Assembly: GCF_000013885.1 (NCBI RefSeq)
Contig: NC_007964.1
Span: forward strand, 3,706,001 to 3,770,000
DNA from: Nitrobacter hamburgensis X14
Lineage (GTDB): Bacteria; Pseudomonadota; Alphaproteobacteria; Rhizobiales; Xanthobacteraceae
Length of the DNA stretch: 64,000 nt
Direction of reading: 5' to 3'
Shown here: in pieces, positions 58,978 through 64,000 of the stretch
Layout: every line of letters begins with the position of its first letter
Numbering within the stretch: position 1 is the first letter of the stretch
Translations under genes and position numbers: made by a program
Notes under the pieces: generated by a model
The model's input: the letters and a program-made list of their open reading frames with translations, nothing else
The model's database searches: none
Told to the model about the DNA's origin: nothing

Positions 58978-59652
58978 CGGAAACCGCTGCGGCACAGGGC
59001 TAACCTTGCTTCCTGTGTGCCAAGCTCACTTGTCGTTTCATTAAACAACTTGAACATCCGTTCATCCTCGGCGCGCGCTTGCGCGTCATATCGACCGCAG
59101 CGTGGGGAAACCGCGTCGCGCTCCCAAGAAAATTGTTGCGAAGCCGGATCAAAACACTTATGTCCGCTCCTGCCCAATTTCGCACGTGCCTGTGGTCGTG
59201 TGTCAGTCGGTGGGTATCCGGACAAGAGGCCGGACAGCCGCCAAGGGTGAAGCAGCCGAGGGTCGCTCAGGTCGGTCGGATCGATCGGAACTGAGAGGCC
59301 AGCATCTCTCTCCAGGGATGCCGTTGAAGGCACTTCGCTCCTTGCAACCGTGACTGGCAGCCGGAGGCGAACCGGCGCACCCCGCTCTCAACGGGGGACG
59401 CGACTTAAAGCAACGACGGATCGGGCTTTTTTGGTCTCTACCGGCCTTCCACCGCCGGCGCGGGCTACTGAAAAGGCTTGTCCTTCATTGCCAGGTGTGC
59501 GGGCGGGATTATCCCAACCAATCCACGGCAGCACAACTCGGTACTGAGTTCGAGGCTTTGTCGCGTCTCCATCGTGCGGCATCGCCAGAGCGCTCATGTC
59601 CGAGAACAATTTTTTGAACGGATCCCATCGCTGGGCCGTTCGGGAGAGTGCT
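58978..59652 (+). ncRNA. Long non-coding leader of the ornithine decarboxylase gene, candidate speF-type RNA
   Basis: The 675 bases upstream of the decarboxylase hold no convincing gene but several hairpins: TCCGG/CCGGA near 59217-59234, CCCCG/CGGGG near 59380-59398, and a T-rich GGGCTTTTTTGG around 59426-59438. Alphaproteobacterial ornithine decarboxylase genes are known to carry a conserved leader RNA called the speF motif, about 400 nt long. Position, length and structure fit; identity is not verified. An 11-codon ORF (59318-59353, MPLKALRSLQP) lies inside but has a poor ribosome site. Confidence 0.4.
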
Positions 59653-60795
59653 ATGACCGAACGCATTCAGGAATTCCTGCGCAACCGCCGCAGCGAAGGC
59701 AACGACACCGAGCCCTGCCTCGTGGTCGATCTCGACGTCGTGCGCGACAACTACCAGACCTTTGCGAAGGCGTTGCCCGATTCGCGCGTGTTCTACGCGG
59801 TGAAGGCCAACCCGGCGCCCGAGGTGCTGAGCCTGCTGGCCTCGCTCGGCTCGTGCTTCGACACCGCGACCGTCGCCGAGATCGAAATGGCGCTGGCCGC
59901 CGGTGCGACGCCGGACCGCGTCTCCTTCGGCAACACCATCAAGAAGGAGCGCGACATCGCGCGTGCCTACGCGCTCGGTATTCGCCTGTTCGCAGTGGAT
60001 TGCACCGCCGAGGTCGAGAAGATCGCACGCGCCGCTCCCGGTGCGAAGGTGTTCTGCCGCATCCTGTACGATTGCGCCGGTGCCGAGTGGCCGCTGTCGC
60101 GCAAGTTCGGCTGCGACCCGGAAATGGCGGTCGATGTGCTCGACCTCGCCAAGCGCCTGAGCCTCGAGCCGGTCGGCATCTCGTTCCATGTCGGCTCGCA
60201 GCAACGCAAGGTGAAGGCGTGGGACCGTGCGCTGGCGATGGTCTCGCAAGTATTCCGTGACTGCGCCGAGCGCGGGATCAACCTGACCATGGTCAACATG
60301 GGCGGCGGCTTCCCGACCAAGTACCTCAGGGACGTTCCGCCGGTCGTGCAGTACGGCCGGTCGATCTTCCGCGCGCTGCGCAAGCACTTCGGCAACCAGA
60401 TCCCGGAGACCATCATCGAGCCGGGCCGCGGCATGGTCGGCAACGCCGGCGTGATCGAGACGGAAGTCGTTCTGATCTCCAGAAAGAGCGACGACGACGA
60501 GAACCGCTGGGTCTATCTCGACATCGGCAAGTTCAGCGGCCTTGCCGAAACCATGGACGAGTCGATCCGCTACGCCATCAGGACACCGCATGACGGCGCC
60601 GAGATGACGCCGTGCGTGCTGGCGGGTCCGACCTGCGACTCGGCCGACGTGCTCTACGAGAAGCAGCCGTATCCGCTGCCGGTGACGCTCGAGATCGGCG
60701 ACAAGCTGCTGATAGAGGGCACCGGCGCCTATACGTCGACCTACTCGTCAGTGGCCTTCAACGGCATCCCGCCGCTGAAGACGTATCACATCTGA
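59653..60795 (+). CDS. Ornithine (lysine/ornithine) decarboxylase, fold type III
   Basis: This PLP enzyme makes putrescine from ornithine, and in some relatives also cadaverine from lysine. The 380-residue protein has the PLP lysine K51 in FYAVKANPAPEVL, HVGSQ (about 179-183), the phosphate-binding EPGRG at 256-260, and the second-subunit Cys C328 in GPTCDSADVLY. GGGAG precedes ATG 59653; an upstream ATG at 59596 in frame lacks such a site. It is followed by a hairpin and a GNAT gene, and homospermidine synthase lies 3 kb away. Confidence 0.92.
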   Translation: MTERIQEFLRNRRSEGNDTEPCLVVDLDVVRDNYQTFAKALPDSRVFYAVKANPAPEVLSLLASLGSCFDTATVAEIEMALAAGATPDRVSFGNTIKKERDIARAYALGIRLFAVDCTAEVEKIARAAPGAKVFCRILYDCAGAEWPLSRKFGCDPEMAVDVLDLAKRLSLEPVGISFHVGSQQRKVKAWDRALAMVSQVFRDCAERGINLTMVNMGGGFPTKYLRDVPPVVQYGRSIFRALRKHFGNQIPETIIEPGRGMVGNAGVIETEVVLISRKSDDDENRWVYLDIGKFSGLAETMDESIRYAIRTPHDGAEMTPCVLAGPTCDSADVLYEKQPYPLPVTLEIGDKLLIEGTGAYTSTYSSVAFNGIPPLKTYHI

Positions 60796-60802
60796 TCACT
60801 TC

Positions 60803-60835
60803 ACCTCTCTCTCCCCGTTTGCGGGAGGGAGAGGT
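60803..60835. repeat. Short palindrome after the decarboxylase gene
   Basis: ACCTCTCTCTCCCCG pairs with CGGGAGGGAGAGGT around a short loop, allowing one bulge. It is the same element type as at 16593-16616. It lies 8 bases after the decarboxylase stop and may act as a transcript 3' end, but lacks a T run. Confidence 0.55.
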
Positions 60836-60912
60836 AGCCCCGGACTAAACCACCCCTTCCTGGCAACACGCGGGGCGGCCCTTGCGGCCGTTCGCGTGGG
60901 GACTGACGCGCC

Positions 60913-61515
60913 ATGACCGCTGTTTGGAAAACGACCGCTCCCCTCTCATCCGGCGCCACCCCGTTCGCGATCCGCGCGGAACGTGTCTCCGACGTCGCCG
61001 CGCGCGAAGCGCTGCTGGATGCGAGCTTCGGCGACGGCAGGCACGCGCGAACCTGCCAGCGTTTGCGCGACGGACGGAAACCGGCCGAAGGCCTCGCCCT
61101 GGCGGCGGTGGGCAACGGCAACCTGATCGGGACCGTGCGGCTGTGGCACGTCAGTGCCGGCGGCATCCCGGCGCTGGTGCTGGGGCCACTCGCGGTCGAT
61201 GCACCATGCCGCAAGCTTGGCGTCGGCGCCGCATTGATGAAGCGCGCGCTCGATATTGCGCAGGCGCACCGCCATGGCGCGGTGATCCTGCTCGGCGATG
61301 CGCCGTATTATTCACGCTTCGGCTTCTCGGCGCTCAGAACAGGCAGCCTATCCCTGCCCGGCCCGTTCGAACGCGACCGGCTGCTGGCGGTCGAACTGCG
61401 CGCGGGCGAACTTGAAGATGCCTCGGGCCTGATCGTGCCGACCGGTGCCTTGGCACCGGCAGCGAAAGGACACGGCGAGCGGACAATCCGCTGGCCGATG
61501 CCGCACGCGGCGTGA
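60913..61515 (+). CDS. GNAT-family N-acetyltransferase
   Basis: The 200-residue protein has the acetyl-CoA-binding fold: FAIRAERVSDVAAREALLDASFG, the core strands LALAAVGNGNLIGTVRLWHVS and VLGPLAVDAPCRKLGVGAALMKRALDIA (P-loop-like motif A), then GAVILLGDAPYYSRFGFSALR. This last stretch is typical of the YhbS-like group. The substrate is unknown; its place after ornithine decarboxylase could suggest polyamine acetylation, as inference only. Confidence 0.8.
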   Translation: MTAVWKTTAPLSSGATPFAIRAERVSDVAAREALLDASFGDGRHARTCQRLRDGRKPAEGLALAAVGNGNLIGTVRLWHVSAGGIPALVLGPLAVDAPCRKLGVGAALMKRALDIAQAHRHGAVILLGDAPYYSRFGFSALRTGSLSLPGPFERDRLLAVELRAGELEDASGLIVPTGALAPAAKGHGERTIRWPMPHAA

Positions 61516-61811
61516 ACGACATCAGCCGATAACAACGCCGGAGACGCCGAGATCCGGCGGGCGTCGCGTTGACAACCATAGCTCGCGCCAAAATGCCGCA
61601 GCGAACGGAGCCATTCACAGCGAGCGGAGCCATGGATTTGATATTCGTGACCACTTCACCGCAAGTTTGACCCCAACCGTCGCAAACGCGTATGCCGACG
61701 ACGCATGCGGATGTCGGAACCGAGCTGCTGGAGCATTGACTTCCGCGCGGATCACCCTACCTTGAGATGATGATGTCGAACGTTTGCAATAACCGTTTGT
61801 TGCTGCGCGCC

Positions 61812-61866
61812 GGTCACCTTCAAGCAGGAAGGTGACCCGGACGGACGCGCATCCGTGCCGTCCGGG
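61812..61866 (+). other. Two strong tandem hairpins in an intergenic region
   Basis: GGTCACCTTC (61812-61821) pairs perfectly with GAAGGTGACC (61828-61837) around AAGCAG, and CCCGGACGG (61836-61844) pairs perfectly with CCGTCCGGG (61858-61866). The stems share two bases, so they compete or stack. They lie in the 498-base gap between the GNAT gene and the rnk-like gene, which shows no coding signal. They may be an sRNA, a leader or a terminator without a T run. Confidence 0.5.
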
Positions 61867-62013
61867 ATATATCAAGTTCGACTGCATTCCCAACTGACCA
61901 CTTCTATCATCCTGGCACATCGAGCGATGCGTTGTCGTCGCAAGTCGTGCCGCCCTGGCTCGTGATCGTTCTCAACACGATCACTTCGCCACGGCCAACT
62001 CGCGGTGAACGAC

Positions 62014-62439
62014 ATGCTCGACAATCTGCAAACACGCCTCCCCGCCATCGCCATCAGCTCGCGCGATATCGATCGCCTGCGGCACCTTGCCGAGGCCGCG
62101 ATGGAAAAATATCCCGCGACGGCGGAATTTCTCGCCCGGGAAATCGATCGCGCCGAAATCATTCCGGCCGACCGGTCCGCCCGCAATATCGTGACGATGC
62201 AATCCGAAGTGACGTTCATCGACGATATCAGCGGCCAGAAGCGAACGGTCATTCTGGTTTATCCGGAAGACGCCGATGTCGATGCCGGCAAGATCTCGAT
62301 TCTCACTCCCATCGGCGCGGCCCTTATCGGCTTGTCCGCGGGACAGAGCATCGAGTTTCAAACACCGTCCGGCGGATGGCGTTCCCTGACGGTGATCGCG
62401 GTCGGGTCGTCCTGGTCGGCGCCGCCGACTCGCAAATAG
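62014..62439 (+). CDS. Rnk / GreA-C domain protein
   Basis: The roughly 141-residue product has a short N-terminal helical region (about 1-50) and a GreA/GreB C-terminal FKBP-like domain (about 55-140) with VTMQSEVTFID, RTVILVYPEDADVDAGKISILTPIGAALIGLSAGQSIEF. This matches the regulator of nucleoside diphosphate kinase (Rnk), which binds RNA polymerase; acidic tip residues of Gre factors are absent. GTG 62005 or ATG 62014 can start it; I choose the ATG, preceded by GGTGA. Confidence 0.78.
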   Translation: MLDNLQTRLPAIAISSRDIDRLRHLAEAAMEKYPATAEFLAREIDRAEIIPADRSARNIVTMQSEVTFIDDISGQKRTVILVYPEDADVDAGKISILTPIGAALIGLSAGQSIEFQTPSGGWRSLTVIAVGSSWSAPPTRK

Positions 62440-62537
62440 TAGCGACGACGTGCTTGCCTCCGCGCAGGCGGGGACAAGCACGTTACGTTAGAAAATATCG
62501 GTGCGATGACTATGCTTTGCACCGGTCGCCAGAATCA

Positions 62538-62632
62538 CCGGCTTTGATGGCATCAAAGCCGGGTTCCAGCTTTTTGTTCTGACGCGTTTTCTTGACGCGA
62601 ACCGGTATCCACTTCGCTCGAAAACGCTATAG
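62538..62632 (-). repeat. Dispersed repeat family A, copy A6 (short variant, reverse)
   Basis: Read on the minus strand it begins CTATAGCGTTTTCGAGCG, has AAGTGGATACCGGTTCGCG and ends with the perfect hairpin CCGGCTTTGAT (62538-62548) / ATCAAAGCCGG (62552-62562). Its head lies only 9 bases upstream of the metal exporter start codon, so it occupies the position of the promoter or leader of that gene. Confidence 0.78.
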
Positions 62633-62641
62633 ACTTGGCAC

Positions 62642-63628
62642 ATGAAGCGCGGCCCCCTTCATGATGACCACTCCCATCGGGATCATGTGCGCCACGAACG
62701 CGATCCTGGCGGGCACAGTCATGGCGGGCACAGTCATGCCGACCCTGGTCACACCGCGAATTTCGGCCGGGCCTTCGCGATCGGGATCGGCCTGAACGCG
62801 ACGTTCGTCCTCGTCGAGGCCGGCTACGGCTTCGCCGCGAATTCCACGGCGCTGCTCGCCGACGCCGGGCACAACCTGTCCGACGTGCTGGGACTGCTGG
62901 TGGCGTGGGTCGCAGCCGTGTTGTCGCAGCGCCCGCCGACGCCGCGTCTGACCTATGGCCTGCGCAATACCTCGATCCTGGCCGCGCTGCTGAACGCGAT
63001 TCTGTTGCTGATCGCATGCGGCGCGATCCTGCTCGAAGCGATCCAGCGGCTGATCCATCCCGAGCCGATCGCGAGCCTGACCGTGATCGTCGTCGCCACG
63101 ATCGGAATCATCATCAACGGCATCACCGCGTGGCTGTTCGCATCGGGCCGCAAGACCGATCTCAATATTCGGGGCGCCTACTTGCACATGATGGCGGATG
63201 CCGCCGTCTCGCTCGGCGTGGTTCTTGCCGCCACGGTGATCATGATGACGGGATGGCTTTGGCTCGATCCGGCGATGAGTCTCGTCATCGTCGCGGTCAT
63301 CGTCGCAGGCACATGGAGCCTTTTGCGCGAAAGTACCGCGATGACGCTGGCGGCCGTACCGTCCGGTATCGATCCGGCCGCGGTGCGCACCTTCCTCGCC
63401 GGATATCCCGGCGTTGCGTCGATCCACGACCTTCATATCTGGCCGATGGGCACCACCGAAACGGCGCTGACCGCACATCTGGTCATGCCGGAGGGAAATC
63501 CCGGCGATGCATTCCTGACCGAGACCTGCCGTGAATTGCAGCGCCGTTTCGGCATCGGCCACGCCACGCTGCAAATCGAGACATCGGCCGACGTCGCTTG
63601 TGCGCTCGCACCCGACCATGTCGTATGA
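62642..63628 (+). CDS. CDF-family divalent metal exporter (CzcD/ZitB type)
   Basis: The 328-residue protein has a His-rich cytoplasmic N-terminus (10 His in the first 37 residues), six membrane segments (about 43-255) and the two CDF metal sites: LLADAGHNLSDVLG with H77 and D81, and YLHMMADAAVSLG. The C-terminal domain (IHDLHIWPMGTTETALTAHLVM) is the cytoplasmic dimerisation part. The HxxxD pairing suggests Zn2+, possibly Co2+ or Cd2+. No ribosome site is seen ahead of ATG 62642, because repeat A6 lies directly upstream. Confidence 0.9.
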   Translation: MKRGPLHDDHSHRDHVRHERDPGGHSHGGHSHADPGHTANFGRAFAIGIGLNATFVLVEAGYGFAANSTALLADAGHNLSDVLGLLVAWVAAVLSQRPPTPRLTYGLRNTSILAALLNAILLLIACGAILLEAIQRLIHPEPIASLTVIVVATIGIIINGITAWLFASGRKTDLNIRGAYLHMMADAAVSLGVVLAATVIMMTGWLWLDPAMSLVIVAVIVAGTWSLLRESTAMTLAAVPSGIDPAAVRTFLAGYPGVASIHDLHIWPMGTTETALTAHLVMPEGNPGDAFLTETCRELQRRFGIGHATLQIETSADVACALAPDHVV

Positions 63629-63777
63629 TCGTATGAGATCCGTAATCGTCTGGCCGCGGCATGATAGCGCGAAACCGCGCGGGGCCTTGATTTCATCGGC
63701 GTTTTGTCGTCTTCAGAAGCGCGCAGCAGCCGCTTTTGCCGGCCCGCAAGTCCCCCGACAATTTGGAGATATATAAG

Positions 63778-64000
63778 ATGCCGTCCAATGCTTCGCCCGT
63801 GCATGCACGCATCACCGGCCCGATCGTCATGATCGGATTCGGTTCGATCGGCAAAGGCACCCTGCCGCTGATCGAGAAGCATTTCGAGTTCGACAAATCG
63901 CGCTTCGTCATCATCGATCCGCATGCGGACGACACGCTGGCAAAAAAGCACGGCGTCAGATTCATCAGGCAGGCCATCACCCGCGACAACTATCAGGACG
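63778..64000 (+). CDS. hss: Homospermidine synthase (3' truncated by window edge)
   Basis: Only the first 74 codons are visible. They show the NAD-binding Rossmann start of homospermidine synthase: GPIVMIGFGSIGKGTLPLIEKHFEFDKSRFVIIDPHADD. The enzyme condenses two putrescine molecules to homospermidine, the main polyamine in many rhizobia. GGAG lies 9 bases ahead of ATG 63778. With the ornithine decarboxylase 3 kb upstream it completes a two-step polyamine pathway. The rest of the gene (family about 480 residues) lies outside. Confidence 0.9.
   Translation, partial: MPSNASPVHARITGPIVMIGFGSIGKGTLPLIEKHFEFDKSRFVIIDPHADDTLAKKHGVRFIRQAITRDNYQD

Overview
The window is high-GC, densely coded alphaproteobacterial chromosome, most likely from the Bradyrhizobium / Rhodopseudomonas / Nitrobacter / Afipia group (Bradyrhizobiaceae). 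The reasons are the ctrA-chpT-chemotaxis-flagellar gene block, a short PutA close in length to the Bradyrhizobium enzyme, a standalone ferrochelatase, an ornithine decarboxylase followed by homospermidine synthase, an EcfG-type stress promoter, and several families of interspersed palindromic repeats. No plasmid, phage or CRISPR signature was found. The only mobile DNA is one insertion sequence present twice. Genus assignment is inference.

Layout. 1-12.2 kb: motility and cell-cycle block, with the 3' end of flhA, a small membrane protein gene behind an EcfG promoter, fliJ and fliI, then ctrA (divergent from fliI), and the minus-strand run chpT, cheA, cheW, cheY, cheB, cheR. 12.3-19 kb: cysQ, a YHS-domain lipoprotein candidate, an EipA/DUF1134 envelope protein, a coiled-coil membrane protein, tRNA-Val(CAC), a DUF982-like protein, a metallophosphatase and an orphan ThDP enzyme. 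19-25.7 kb: L,D-transpeptidase-like protein, DUF2927 protein, isovaleryl-CoA dehydrogenase, HlyIII/TrhA-like protein and the ycjX-ycjF pair. 25.7-27.2 kb: IS copy 1. 27.2-31.9 kb: GT39 glycosyltransferase, His-rich secreted protein, sulfite dehydrogenase sorAB, cold-shock protein.

32-44 kb: a secreted protein of unknown function with a possible Cys-His-Asp triad, putA, a membrane protein with four 16-residue repeats, a lemA-TPM-TPM operon, pncB, an NhaD-type antiporter, and a two-gene flavin monooxygenase operon. 44.7-53.4 kb: a large MscS-family channel, a ModE-like regulator without a molybdate-binding domain, a DUF2478 protein behind a perfect palindrome, an FGGY kinase, an outer-membrane beta-barrel, and kdsD. 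53.4-54.9 kb: IS copy 2, identical and inverted. 54.9-64 kb: hemH, a MAPEG-like protein, an M3 oligopeptidase, then a polyamine region (long structured leader, ornithine decarboxylase, GNAT, rnk-like, CDF metal exporter, start of homospermidine synthase).

How parts connect. CtrA, ChpT and the flagellar/chemotaxis genes form one regulatory block. Four GANTC methylation sites and CtrA-like boxes lie in its intergenic regions. SorAB needs molybdenum cofactor, and a ModE-like regulator and a DUF2478 protein lie 17 kb away. Ornithine decarboxylase and homospermidine synthase make putrescine and then homospermidine. The most unusual signal is the relation between the IS and a repeat family. Both IS copies sit in the CTAG at the head of the same repeat type, exactly where that CTAG also supplies the stop codon of the upstream gene. 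A third, unoccupied copy of this arrangement is still visible after the L,D-transpeptidase gene.
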